From Anagrus nilaparvatae (lineage: Eukaryota > Arthropoda > Insecta > Hymenoptera > Mymaridae): a DNA stretch of 64,000 bases. A model generated the notes under the pieces. The model saw nothing but the letters and a program-made list of their open reading frames with translations. It ran no database searches and was not told where the DNA came from. The stretch's first letter is position 1; every line of letters begins with the position of its first letter. The translations under genes and the position numbers were made by a program. Positions 19,330 to 30,211 of this stretch are shown one piece after another. Location: positions 25,354,501-25,418,500 of the forward strand of contig JAKSXM010000272.1 of NCBI GenBank assembly GCA_022575985.1. The letters are read 5' to 3'.

Positions 19330-19845
19330 TTAAAATACTAATTTTTTTTTCGCGTTATATTTTTTAGCATTTACAAATAGCAATTTGCCTCTAAATTTTT
19401 GAAAATTTGCTTTCTCTTGATCACATAATTTGCAAGAACCTTTTGGAGATTGTATCATATGCATTTTGCAAACAACTCTGATAGATGGCGTTTTCGGTTT
19501 TTGCGGAGAGGATTTTGGTAAATTTAGGTCAGGTTTTTGAATTGAGGTCTTTTCAGGAGATGAGGGATTGGTTGATAAAGGAGTTGACGATGCAGGTTGA
19601 GATAGTGTAGGTGGAGGAAGTGGACGTTTGAAAACTATAATTTCCTTATTTAAACCTGGTTTTTTCATTGATATTGGAATAAAACCATGTTTTATATATT
19701 CATCAATTCTGCGTTTTGATGGATTTTTAATAGGTTTGCCATCAACCCAGATTGCTTGTCTACCCACTTTTAATTATAAAAATATAAAAAAATTAAAAAA
19801 AAAAATAAATAAAAAATTAAAAGAGTAATAAAAAAATAACTTACT
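19330..19845 (-). CDS. Right-arm protein 1, Pro-rich with Cys/His cluster; split ATG (unit A)
   Basis: The main exon 19766-19330 begins with TG after an acceptor (TTAAAAG). The leader exon ends at 19845 with A before a GTAAGT donor, so the start codon spans the 78-base intron. The product is about 145 residues: an N-terminal block (GRQAIWVDGKPIKN..RRIDEYIKHGF), a proline/serine-rich linker, and a C-terminal cluster (VCKMHM ... CKLCDQE) that may bind zinc. The function is unknown. Position next to the TIR promoter suggests an early gene. Confidence 0.6.
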
Positions 19846-20027
19846 TTTTTCCTGAGTAGTTAGCAACAATGTAGAAAAGTACACCAACACAATGGCGACG
19901 CAGCGAATCACTTCAGAAAACTCAAGTTGGAAAAAACAACAAGAGCCGAAGGCTAGTTTTGAATTGAGTTGGAAGGAACAACTCCAAAACTAGAATGACT
20001 TTTTCCAGCTTAGAGCCGCTCTTTTAT
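19845..20027 (-). promoter_or_regulatory. Right TIR promoter and leader exon (unit A)
   Basis: This is the mirror of the left TIR promoter. TATA (CTTTTAT on the plus strand) is at 20021-20027, a start lies near 19997, and the leader exon runs to 19845, where GTAAGT begins the intron. No ATG occurs in the leader past the TIR border, which agrees with start codons being supplied at or after the splice. The unit B equivalent is 28879-29061. Confidence 0.55.
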
Positions 20028-21177
20028 TCACATGTTCAGTTTACAGCGCTCCAATCACAGCACACTTCATCCCCACTCAAAAGTGAAAGTAACCCCCCAC
20101 CACCGCGCGTTGCCTAGCAACGAATGACGTCAATGGGAATCCCAAATCCCTGGAATTCCCATTGACGTCATAAACCGGTTTTAACTACGCATTAAATAAA
20201 TAAAATGATGATTCATCTTTTTGGGATTCCCATTGACGTCATAAACCGGTTTTAACTACGCATTAAATAAATAAAATGATGATTCATCTTTTTGGGATTC
20301 CCATTGACGTCATAAACCGGTTTTAACTACGCATTAAATAAATAAAATGATGATTCATCTTTTTGGGATTCCCATTGACGTCATAAACTGGTTTTAACTA
20401 CGCATTAAATAAATAAAATGATGATTCATCTTTTTGGGATTCCCATTGACGTCATAAACTGGTTTGAACTTCGCATTAAATAAATAAAATGATGATTCAT
20501 CTTTTTGGGATTCCCATTGACGTCATATACCGGTTTTTATTGCGTTGTTATATTATTTTTGTTCTAAATATAATTTCATATATAATAAAAAAAACAATAG
20601 CTGTAAAAATAAAAAATTTCACGCACGCACGCACGCACGCACTACAATATAAATATATGGCGACCATTTTGAAATAGAAAATATAAATGGCCGCCATCTT
20701 TAAAAATACGCTTGTGCAACTACACGCAGTCATATTAAATTTATACATGCACGCACGCACGCAAAAAAAAAATGGCCGCCAAATATGATTCATGCAAATG
20801 CATGGCAGCCATATTTTAACCACGCACGCACGCAAAATGGCTACCAAATATGACATAATGCAATTGAACGGCAGCCATATTTGATTCACGCACGCATGCA
20901 CGCGATACAATGAATTAAATGGCGGCCATTTTCAAATAAAAAATATAAATGTCCGCCATCTTGAAAAATACTCTCGTGCAACTGCACAGCAGCCATTTTT
21001 ATTCACGCACGCACGCGTGCAAAATGGCCGCCAAATATGATCACGTGCAATTGCACGTGCCAAAAAATAATCGATACCCTGGGACGTCCGCTTCCACTCT
21101 CACCCCCACCACCTGTGCCAGGATCGACAATCCCCACCATGCGACCTCCCATGTGACCTTCCCCCACCCCCTGTGCC
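19888..21177 (-). repeat. Right terminal inverted repeat, unit A
   Basis: Reverse complement of 5179-6470 over 1290 bases, ending CCCCCTGTGCC. It contains the six-unit CRE repeat array (about 20126-20530) and the GCGTGC/ATGGC blocks. It is followed without spacer by the truncated TIR of unit B, forming a long palindrome. Confidence 0.95.
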
Positions 21178-21746
21178 AAGGTCACATGGGAGGTCGCATG
21201 GTGGGGATTGTCGATCCTGGCACAGGTGGTGGGGGTGAGAGTGGAAGCGGACGTCCCAGGGTATCGATTATTTTTTGGCACGTGCAATTGCACGTGATCA
21301 TATTTGGCGGCCATTTTGCACGCGTGCGTGCGTGAATAAAAATGGCTGCTGTGCAGTTGCACGAGAGTATTTTTCAAGATGGCGGACATTTATATTTTTT
21401 ATTTGAAAATGGCCGCCATTTAATTCATTGTATCGCGTGCATGCGTGCGTGAATCAAATATGGCTGCCGTTCAATTGCATTATGTCATATTTGGTAGCCA
21501 TTTTGCGTGCGTGCGTGGTTAAAATATGGCTGCCATGCATTTGCATGAATCATATTTGGCGGCCATTTTTTTTTTGCGTGCGTGCGTGCATGTATAAATT
21601 TAATATGACTGCGTGTAGTTGCACAAGCGTATTTTTAAAGATGGCGGCCATTTATATTTTCTATTTCAAAATGGTCGCCATATATTTATATTGTAGTGCG
21701 TGCGTGCGTGCGTGCGTGAAATTTTTTATTTTTACAGCTATTGTTT
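21178..21746 (+). repeat. Truncated left TIR of unit B
   Basis: It starts at AAGGTCACATGGG, equal to position 5196, so the outermost 17 bases of the TIR are missing. It ends at TTGTTT, equal to 5766, where it is joined to ATPase sequence (equal to 12714) with one extra base (A, 21747). It keeps the GCGTGC/ATGGC blocks but loses the 71-bp repeats, the promoter and the leader. Confidence 0.92.
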
Positions 21747-23479
21747 ATGTGACCAGATTCTCTCTCGGAATCCAATAATCTCAAGCGATCAACTAACTCG
21801 TTAGGATCATCCCAGTGAACGTAATCTATTGGTGCATTACTTGTAACCATGTATTTAGGCAATCCTTCACCTTCAGAAATGTTAAACAAATCTTTAATAA
21901 AGTTCATCTTTACTTTATGATCTTTACGAAAAGAATTATCAAGTTTGTAATTTTTCTTATGAGCACTTGTTTCACTAATAATTTTCTTATAAACCTCTTT
22001 ATCCTCAGATGTTTTTTCAATATAAGACGTTAAATTTTTGTGAAACAAAAGATCTACCAAACCATCGGTTAATCGATACTTTTTATCATTCAAAAATAAA
22101 TTATCTGCATTATCAAAAAACGCCTCACTATTTCCAATCATAAAGTTACCAGTTTTTAAATATCGAACACCAGTTTTTGTATCCAGCGATTGATCTTGAC
22201 CTTTGGTAAGCTTAAGCAAATATTCTTTTACTTTGCTAGCTTTAGGTGTACTAGATTTTGCATATGGTATAGGTGTTAAATCATTCTGTTCATTATTTTC
22301 AATAACTGTATTATGCTCTAATGTTTTATCACCATCATCATCATCATCATCATCATCTTCCAACGTAGATTTGAAATTGTTGTATAAAAATGAATCTCTT
22401 TTTCTTTTAACACCAGTTGTATTCCGCGTTATATCTTGAAGTTGTCTTTTTTTCGGTTTATCGACTGATTTTTCGGGTAATTTTTCAGCAATTTTTTCCA
22501 ATGGTTCTGTTATAGGTTTGAGATTTTCTTTCAATACACTTTCAGCAGCCTCTTTACCTAGTTTTAATGCCAGGCTTTTGCGTCGTATAGATTTTCTAGC
22601 TTCAGCAATTTGATATAATACATTAGGATCCATGTTGACACCTTGACCACTGACAATAGACTGTTCATCTTGATCTGAGTCCTTTGAACTTAAAGTGAAA
22701 TCATCAAAATTTTTTCTATATCGTCCATCACCAAATTCGCTATCTTTGTCAATAAGAATAAAATTATACTTGTCTCGATTCCAACATTTTACACATAATT
22801 CCTTAAATTCATTGAAAGTCATGTCTGTGTTAACATGATCTTCGTAAACATGTTTCAGATTCATTTCATCTTGTCGAAAAAGAACCAAAAAATTAAAGTT
22901 ATCTCGAATTAAGTGCTTAGGTATTCTTGCGTAGGACTGACAAAGATAAAACGAGTCCACCTCCATGTGTCTACCCATGCTATAGAAAGATCTGACATTA
23001 TCCTGCTTTTCACATGCAATATCGTCAAATATCATAATACTATTGGGTAAAACCTCATCAGGAGATATGACTTGCTCGTTGTCACTATAAACAAATACTC
23101 GAATTCCTGGAATAGAGTTTAGCAAGTCTATTAACCATTGATATTTTGGTTGATTCAGCGATTTTGAAAAGATGTAAACGTTTATATATCTTAATCCATT
23201 TATGTGAATGAGTAATGTAAATAAGGCGTTAGTTTTTCCGCAGCCACTTGGCCCGCAAAACACTGCTCTGATACTGAAATTTTTCCAATTTTCACCATGA
23301 CGACTTACAGTTGGAGCTAATTTATCGATTACAAAGTCAAAGTTAATCACAGGTAAACTGAATTGGCTTTTCTTTGCAACAATCAAATCATTATCACTTT
23401 TCTGTTTTCTTTTTTTAACTTGAGAAGTATCATCTTGAGCAGATCTCTTTTTCGGATTACCGACTGATTTTGCAGACAT
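21686..23479 (-). CDS. Packaging ATPase with chimeric C-terminus (unit B)
   Basis: Identical to the unit A ATPase through the residues SERESGH. The last residues are then replaced by a tail read from the inverted TIR (INNSCKNKKFHARTHARTTI), giving 597 instead of 598 residues. Walker A, Walker B and the Asp tract are intact. The deletion that made unit B therefore left an open frame. Whether the 20-residue loss matters is unknown. No downstream partner genes (coiled coil, integrase) remain. Confidence 0.9.
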   Translation of the reverse strand: MSAKSVGNPKKRSAQDDTSQVKKRKQKSDNDLIVAKKSQFSLPVINFDFVIDKLAPTVSRHGENWKNFSIRAVFCGPSGCGKTNALFTLLIHINGLRYINVYIFSKSLNQPKYQWLIDLLNSIPGIRVFVYSDNEQVISPDEVLPNSIMIFDDIACEKQDNVRSFYSMGRHMEVDSFYLCQSYARIPKHLIRDNFNFLVLFRQDEMNLKHVYEDHVNTDMTFNEFKELCVKCWNRDKYNFILIDKDSEFGDGRYRKNFDDFTLSSKDSDQDEQSIVSGQGVNMDPNVLYQIAEARKSIRRKSLALKLGKEAAESVLKENLKPITEPLEKIAEKLPEKSVDKPKKRQLQDITRNTTGVKRKRDSFLYNNFKSTLEDDDDDDDDGDKTLEHNTVIENNEQNDLTPIPYAKSSTPKASKVKEYLLKLTKGQDQSLDTKTGVRYLKTGNFMIGNSEAFFDNADNLFLNDKKYRLTDGLVDLLFHKNLTSYIEKTSEDKEVYKKIISETSAHKKNYKLDNSFRKDHKVKMNFIKDLFNISEGEGLPKYMVTSNAPIDYVHWDDPNELVDRLRLLDSERESGHINNSCKNKKFHARTHARTTI

Positions 23480-23578
23480 GTTTATCGATAGATGTCTCTC
23501 GCAATACTGATTAGGTTCTTTATAAATACAGGTAACTTATAGTCTAGACCTCATTTATCTTTCATCTCTCATGCAGTG

Positions 23579-24467
23579 ATGATCGTTGGAGGTCGAGGCT
23601 TAGTAAACACTTTAATTAACAAGTTACCTTTTGAGTTCCATATACCAGGATATAGGTATTTAATATATTATTAAATTAGTTATTTCAATTAAATTTTATT
23701 CTGTTTATTTGCGTAGATTTTGTGGACCCGGCACTAAGCTAACAAAGCGTCTTGCTAGAGGAGATACAGGTATAAATCCTCTAGACTCTGCCTGCAAAGA
23801 GCACGATATTGCTTACTCAAAAAATCAAAGTGACATTCAAGCTCGAAATATCGCTGATCAAGTTTTGGCAGATAAAGCTTGGCAAAGAGTAAAGTCAAAG
23901 GACGCTAGTTTTGGTGAAAGAGCAGCAGCACTAGCAGTTACAAATATCATGAATACTAAATCAAAATTGGGTATGGGAGTTAAATGTAAAAAAAATAACA
24001 AAAAATCAATAAGAAAGAAAAAGAAAGGTGGACGGATTGCTTTTGGTAAAATTGTCAAAGCTACTAAAAAATCAATGAGTAAAAGTAAAAACGCAAAAAC
24101 TGTTATCAAATCGGCATTAAAAGTTGCTCGAAATGTTGTTAAAAAAAACGGTGGAAAATCGAAGATAAATAAATTAAGGGTGTTACCTTTACCCTACAAA
24201 GTTGGAGGAGTTTTATCACTTATACCTATATTTGCTGGATTAAGTGCTATAGGATCATTAGCTGGAGGAATAACTGGCGTTACAAAAGCTGTTAATGATG
24301 TTAGTAATGCAAAAAAACAACTAGAAGAATCAAAACGACATAACCTAGCTATGGAACAAGTTGCATTGGGTAAAGGGCTGTATTTGAGACCTTACAAAGG
24401 AAACGGCTTGAGATTGCATAATGAAAATATTGTTTTTGAAAAAGAAAAAAAAAAAACTTCAATTTAA
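23579..24467 (+). CDS. PLA2-type minor capsid protein (unit B)
   Basis: Exact repeat of the unit A gene at a 9034-base offset, with exons 23579-23655 and 23717-24467. The CGPGT and HDIAY motifs, the intron and the A12 run (24445-24456) are unchanged. See 14545-15433 for the domain description. Confidence 0.87.
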
Positions 24468-24550
24468 ATTTACCATCAAGACCACTAACAAATATAGATA
24501 TTGAAAAGTATGCTAAGATTTTAAAAATACCACATTTTCGCGGTGTTTTT

Positions 24551-24826
24551 ATGAGAAATGCTCTTCCAAAAACTGGACCATTAAAAAACGAATCAGCAGT
24601 TGTCAACTTGGATGATGAGAAAAATTCAGGAACTCATTGGGTTGCTTACAAAAAACTTGACAACAATGTAATTTACTTTGACAGTTTTGGCAATCTGAGG
24701 CCACCAAAAGAACTAATTAATTACTTTAAAGATAAGAAAATCATGTATAATCATAAAAACTACCAAAATTATGATACTTTTATATGTGGTCATTTATGTT
24801 TAAAATTTCTTTGTAATCAATTATAA
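24551..24826 (+). CDS. Adenain-like cysteine protease (unit B)
   Basis: Exact repeat of 15517-15792, with the same open but ATG-less upstream extension and the same frame relation to the minor capsid gene. Catalytic candidates His, Asp and Cys are retained. Confidence 0.84.
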   Translation: MRNALPKTGPLKNESAVVNLDDEKNSGTHWVAYKKLDNNVIYFDSFGNLRPPKELINYFKDKKIMYNHKNYQNYDTFICGHLCLKFLCNQL

Positions 24827-24935
24827 ATAATATGCTGTAGATTAATTTAAGTTAGTTGTAAATTAGCAAGTGATCTGTAAACATATATAAATAGAGCTCT
24901 TGAATAAAAAATCATTTAGTCTTACTCAAACTGTC

Positions 24936-25619
24936 ATGAGTGAATCATTGATTATTAGTCTCTCTGGACGAACATCTGTTCTTGAAAATCAATTTTTTCC
25001 ACCAATAGAACTTCTGCATGATAAGACATACGTACTTGGATTGGTTGAATTGTTAACTTTTAACTCGATACCGAATTTGGATAATAAGAAATTTTACGTA
25101 AAAGGTGCTGATACAATCAGTATACCAACTGGAAGTTACGAGATTGAAGATATAGATAAATTTTTAAGCAGCAAATTATCAACGAAAAATATTCATTTTA
25201 GTTTAAAAGCAAATAACAACACTCTTCAAAGCATTATAAAGTGTAATCGAGATATAGATTTTACAAAAGCTGATTCAATTGGTGATTTATTGGGATTTAA
25301 ACCACAAATTTTGAAAGCAGATAAGTCACACACCTCAGAGCTACCAATTTCTATTTTAAAAATAAATTCTCTTCGAGTCGAGTGTAATATCACAAGAGGA
25401 GCATACTCAAATGGTAAAGAAGTGCACATAATACACGAATTTTTTCCTGCTGTACCACCAGGTTATAAAATCATCGAGAAACCACTTGAAGTTATTTATT
25501 TACCAATATCTGTCAAAAATATCGATTATTTGCAATTACGATTGGTAGACCAAGACGGAGATTTGGTAAACTTCAGAGGAGAAATTGTGACTGTAAGATT
25601 ACATCTTAAAAAATTGTAA
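24936..25619 (+). CDS. Putative penton protein (unit B)
   Basis: Exact repeat of the 227-residue unit A frame, with its TATATAAATAG promoter about 45 bases upstream and the TAATG overlap with the following small ORF. Confidence 0.74.
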   Translation: MSESLIISLSGRTSVLENQFFPPIELLHDKTYVLGLVELLTFNSIPNLDNKKFYVKGADTISIPTGSYEIEDIDKFLSSKLSTKNIHFSLKANNNTLQSIIKCNRDIDFTKADSIGDLLGFKPQILKADKSHTSELPISILKINSLRVECNITRGAYSNGKEVHIIHEFFPAVPPGYKIIEKPLEVIYLPISVKNIDYLQLRLVDQDGDLVNFRGEIVTVRLHLKKL

Positions 25620-25768
25620 TGGGATTTGTATATAATCGCAAGGTTGGATTTGGCTATAAAAGCAAAGCAACATGGACTCGAACAGTCAGTCCTCAGCAAA
25701 CACTCAAAGTGTTAACACCTCAAAATCAACAATTTCTAGCAAGTCTTGGTCTGAGACTTCGTCGTTAA
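25619..25768 (+). CDS. Small 49-residue ORF (unit B)
   Basis: Exact repeat of 16585-16734, including the embedded TATAAAAG (25655) and TCAGTC initiator for the major capsid gene. Confidence 0.48.
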   Translation: MGFVYNRKVGFGYKSKATWTRTVSPQQTLKVLTPQNQQFLASLGLRLRR

Positions 25769-25805
25769 AAGAATTTTGTACATTATTTTGTTGCTGCCAC
25801 ATAAG

Positions 25806-27026
25806 ATGGAAGAAGCGTTAGATATAGAATCATCAGCTGCGTTTGATGATTCTATCGCTCACTACGAAATACAATCACATCGACCTTATGCTACAAGTGC
25901 ATATCAAAACAACGATACGATTCACATAGCTATACAACATCAAGATCAGTGTCTTTTACCTTCAAAAAGTTCAATACATATTCAAGGCAAAATTCGTTTA
26001 TCTGCTGGTGGTAAGGTTGTAAATACAAAATTAGTCAACAACGCCATCTGCCATTTGTTCTCTGAAATTAGATATGAACTTAACGCACAAGAAATTGATC
26101 GTTGCATCAACGTTGGAATTACTACACTAATGAAAGGTTATCCTTCATATAGTCCAAATCAATTAAAATATTTAGAAAATGCAGGTTGGATAATAGAAGA
26201 TGGTCAAAATATAGTTGATAATGAAGGAAATTTTGATGTTTTAATACCACTTAGTATGATTTTTGGTTTTGCTGAGCATCATCATAAAATGATAGTCAAT
26301 TTGAAACACGAGTTAATATTTACAAGATCAAATGTGGATAATAATGCACTTATAAGAACTGCAGGAGATGCTGAAGCTGTTATTCTTACGATAACATCAA
26401 TAGAATGGTTAATGCCTAAAATATTTTTATCAGACGTTAAGAAAGCTGATATTTTAAAGTTTATTGGAAAAGATCCATCACTTTCAATGATTTTTCAATC
26501 AAGAGAACTTTTTCATTATCCATGTCTCCCAACAGCTACAAAGCATGTTTGGTCAGTTAAGACATCAACACAGATGGAAAAGCCTAGATACGTTATTATT
26601 GGATTTCAAACAAATCGTAAGAATAACATAGCAAAAAATGCAAGTGAATTCGATCATCTTAACTTAACAAATATAAAACTATATTTAAATTCACAAAGTT
26701 ATCCGCATGAAAATTTGAACTTGGATATTGCTAAAAATACGTATTCAATTTTGTACAACATGTTTACCAATTTCCAAATGAGTTATTATGGTAAAGAAAC
26801 ATCAGAAGTTATTCTAAACAGAAGAGATTTTCTGGATAAGGCACCATTAGTAATAATAGATTGTTCCAAACAAATCGAATCGCTGAAATATGCTCCTGTA
26901 GATGTTCGATTAGAATTCGAAAGTAGCGCTCAATTTCCAGCAAATACAGAGGTGTATTGTCTAATCTTACACGACCGCATGATAAATTATAAACCAATCA
27001 GTGGTGAGGTCAAAAGAATAGTATAA
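25806..27026 (+). CDS. Putative major capsid protein (unit B)
   Basis: Exact repeat of the 406-residue unit A protein. With penton, protease, minor capsid protein and ATPase it completes a full particle-forming module in a unit that has no replication or integration gene. Confidence 0.79.
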   Translation: MEEALDIESSAAFDDSIAHYEIQSHRPYATSAYQNNDTIHIAIQHQDQCLLPSKSSIHIQGKIRLSAGGKVVNTKLVNNAICHLFSEIRYELNAQEIDRCINVGITTLMKGYPSYSPNQLKYLENAGWIIEDGQNIVDNEGNFDVLIPLSMIFGFAEHHHKMIVNLKHELIFTRSNVDNNALIRTAGDAEAVILTITSIEWLMPKIFLSDVKKADILKFIGKDPSLSMIFQSRELFHYPCLPTATKHVWSVKTSTQMEKPRYVIIGFQTNRKNNIAKNASEFDHLNLTNIKLYLNSQSYPHENLNLDIAKNTYSILYNMFTNFQMSYYGKETSEVILNRRDFLDKAPLVIIDCSKQIESLKYAPVDVRLEFESSAQFPANTEVYCLILHDRMINYKPISGEVKRIV

Positions 27027-27470
27027 ATAAGAGTAAATTTAGATATCATCATCACAACTGTAAGAGAGTAATGATAAAAGATTGTAAGCTTTGTAACACT
27101 GTATAAACTGTAATTTTTCTTTATAATTATTATTGTAATTAATTATATTAAAAAACATAAAAATGTCATTTTATTTAAAAGATTGTATATTCTATTTGCT
27201 AAATTTTTTAATAAAAAAATATTTAATTGAAAAAAGGTCTCTTTTTTTTTTTATTATTAACCTTGATGAAATTGATAATTTTTTTTTTTTGTATTTAATG
27301 ATAAGGATTAAAGGCAATAAAAAGGTTAAATAAATAAATAAACAGTTATTAAAGTTAAAAAAAAAAAATGATTATATTATAAAAAGTAAAAACACAATAA
27401 AGTTTAATACATAACTAAAAATATTTTCACATGATAATTATATTTCATTTCAAACATTATTATTATCACA

Positions 27471-27782
27471 TTAATTATCATCATCTAAAAATTCAATATC
27501 ATTAAAATTCCCGCCTAAATAACGCAGAGAGAGTTTTTCTCTACGAATTTGATCTTGCATATCTTGAACTGCAGCATTATCATTCTTTAAAACGTTATGG
27601 ATACGTGGTGGTAGGAAACATTGACCAAATTCTTTGAGTGTAACAATTACTCGACCACCATATCTTGTATTTACAAAACGTAACTTTTGAACTTTGTAAG
27701 ATTGTCCAACAACCATCTCATTGATTGGACGAGCGACTTCGTTTTGAAATCTACCAACTGCATTAATTCTGTTAAGATACAT
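27471..27782 (-). CDS. Right-arm protein 3, possible OB-fold (unit B)
   Basis: Exact repeat of 18437-18748, with the same acceptor before its ATG. Its leader promoter, in the right TIR of unit B, is intact. Confidence 0.54.
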   Translation of the reverse strand: MYLNRINAVGRFQNEVARPINEMVVGQSYKVQKLRFVNTRYGGRVIVTLKEFGQCFLPPRIHNVLKNDNAAVQDMQDQIRREKLSLRYLGGNFNDIEFLDDDN

Positions 27783-27860
27783 CTGTAACAAAAATAAAAA
27801 ATTCAATTATATTAATTTTAATTAGAAAAATTTTTTTCTTTCTAAATTTTACTATTCTAC

Positions 27861-28144
27861 CTAATATCTATTAAATTTTTCATAAGGATCCTCAATTCCT
27901 ACGTCAAAAATGTCCTCTTTATTTTCCAACATAAGTCTATATAATTCGTGTCCAGAATCAACTTCATAAGAATCAAGTTGATTATGACAGTATTGATTCG
28001 TGTATCGAATCTTAGTTTTCCTATCAGATTTCAATAATTGTCTAATTTTTTTTACATGCTCATCAGAATAATTAAAATCTTGTATCTTATTGCCGCAAAG
28101 GTCAAAAAGTTTTTTTAAAGCAAGCAAATATAAATTTTGTACCA
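27861..28144 (-). CDS. Right-arm protein 2, splice-made start (unit B)
   Basis: Exact repeat of 18827-19110; the exon again begins with TG behind a strong acceptor and has no ATG of its own. Confidence 0.54.
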
Positions 28145-28363
28145 CTAAAACAGAGAAAATGACAGAAAAAAATTATTTATATAGCTAAAATAGTTATATA
28201 AAAAAATACAAATATAACTAGAAATTAAATGATATTAAATTTAAAAAAAAATTAATTACAAAACAAACTTTAATTATTATTAAAAGTATTCTCAGTAATT
28301 ATAACAACTATTCTACAAAAAGAATAAATTCTATTCATCATCATTGAATACTTTATTTTATTT

Positions 28364-28879
28364 TTAAAATACTAATTTTTTTTTCGCGTTATATTTTTTA
28401 GCATTTACAAATAGCAATTTGCCTCTAAATTTTTGAAAATTTGCTTTCTCTTGATCACATAATTTGCAAGAACCTTTTGGAGATTGTATCATATGCATTT
28501 TGCAAACAACTCTGATAGATGGCGTTTTCGGTTTTTGCGGAGAGGATTTTGGTAAATTTAGGTCAGGTTTTTGAATTGAGGTCTTTTCAGGAGATGAGGG
28601 ATTGGTTGATAAAGGAGTTGACGATGCAGGTTGAGATAGTGTAGGTGGAGGAAGTGGACGTTTGAAAACTATAATTTCCTTATTTAAACCTGGTTTTTTC
28701 ATTGATATTGGAATAAAACCATGTTTTATATATTCATCAATTCTGCGTTTTGATGGATTTTTAATAGGTTTGCCATCAACCCAGATTGCTTGTCTACCCA
28801 CTTTTAATTATAAAAATATAAAAAAATTAAAAAAAAAAATAAATAAAAAATTAAAAGAGTAATAAAAAAATAACTTACT
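28364..28879 (-). CDS. Right-arm protein 1, split ATG (unit B)
   Basis: Exact repeat of 19330-19845, with the leader exon ending in A at 28879 before GTAAGT and the main exon beginning TG at 28800. Confidence 0.58.
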
Positions 28880-28921
28880 TTTTTCCTGAGTAGTTAGCAA
28901 CAATGTAGAAAAGTACACCAA

Positions 28922-30211
28922 CACAATGGCGACGCAGCGAATCACTTCAGAAAACTCAAGTTGGAAAAAACAACAAGAGCCGAAGGCTAGTTTTGAATTG
29001 AGTTGGAAGGAACAACTCCAAAACTAGAATGACTTTTTCCAGCTTAGAGCCGCTCTTTTATTCACATGTTCAGTTTACAGCGCTCCAATCACAGCACACT
29101 TCATCCCCACTCAAAAGTGAAAGTAACCCCCCACCACCGCGCGTTGCCTAGCAACGAATGACGTCAATGGGAATCCCAAATCCCTGGAATTCCCATTGAC
29201 GTCATAAACCGGTTTTAACTACGCATTAAATAAATAAAATGATGATTCATCTTTTTGGGATTCCCATTGACGTCATAAACCGGTTTTAACTACGCATTAA
29301 ATAAATAAAATGATGATTCATCTTTTTGGGATTCCCATTGACGTCATAAACCGGTTTTAACTACGCATTAAATAAATAAAATGATGATTCATCTTTTTGG
29401 GATTCCCATTGACGTCATAAACTGGTTTTAACTACGCATTAAATAAATAAAATGATGATTCATCTTTTTGGGATTCCCATTGACGTCATAAACTGGTTTG
29501 AACTTCGCATTAAATAAATAAAATGATGATTCATCTTTTTGGGATTCCCATTGACGTCATATACCGGTTTTTATTGCGTTGTTATATTATTTTTGTTCTA
29601 AATATAATTTCATATATAATAAAAAAAACAATAGCTGTAAAAATAAAAAATTTCACGCACGCACGCACGCACGCACTACAATATAAATATATGGCGACCA
29701 TTTTGAAATAGAAAATATAAATGGCCGCCATCTTTAAAAATACGCTTGTGCAACTACACGCAGTCATATTAAATTTATACATGCACGCACGCACGCAAAA
29801 AAAAAATGGCCGCCAAATATGATTCATGCAAATGCATGGCAGCCATATTTTAACCACGCACGCACGCAAAATGGCTACCAAATATGACATAATGCAATTG
29901 AACGGCAGCCATATTTGATTCACGCACGCATGCACGCGATACAATGAATTAAATGGCGGCCATTTTCAAATAAAAAATATAAATGTCCGCCATCTTGAAA
30001 AATACTCTCGTGCAACTGCACAGCAGCCATTTTTATTCACGCACGCACGCGTGCAAAATGGCCGCCAAATATGATCACGTGCAATTGCACGTGCCAAAAA
30101 ATAATCGATACCCTGGGACGTCCGCTTCCACTCTCACCCCCACCACCTGTGCCAGGATCGACAATCCCCACCATGCGACCTCCCATGTGACCTTCCCCCA
30201 CCCCCTGTGCC
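28922..30211 (-). repeat. Right terminal inverted repeat, unit B (outer end)
   Basis: Exact repeat of 19888-21177, ending CCCCCTGTGCC at 30211, followed by TGCAAAAATAG of the host. It contains the six CRE repeats (about 29160-29564) and the inward promoter (TATA 29055-29061). Confidence 0.95.

Larger units (their letters stand above)
5179..30211. mobile_element. Composite Polinton/Maverick (adintovirus-like), two units in tandem
   Basis: The gene set (protein-primed-type DNA polymerase B, retroviral-type integrase with chromodomain, FtsK/HerA-type ATPase, adenain-like protease, jelly-roll capsid candidates and a PLA2 minor capsid protein) between long TIRs is diagnostic for Polintons. Unit A is 5179-21177. 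Unit B is 21178-30211, an internally deleted copy sharing the right 8.46 kb with no indel. The outer ends read GGCACAGGGGG at 5179 and CCCCCTGTGCC ending at 30211. The flanks (GATCCT on the left, TGCAAA on the right) do not match, so the usual short target duplication is not visible. All unit A frames look intact, apart from an A12 run discussed at the minor capsid/protease boundary. Confidence 0.95.

Noticed and set aside
5179..30211. Polydnavirus proviral segment
   Set aside because: Gene content and TIRs are those of a Polinton; no segment excision motifs or typical virulence gene families were seen.
21178..30211. Unit B as an independent second insertion of the element
   Set aside because: There is no host DNA or target duplication between the units and its left TIR is trimmed, so direct fusion is more likely.
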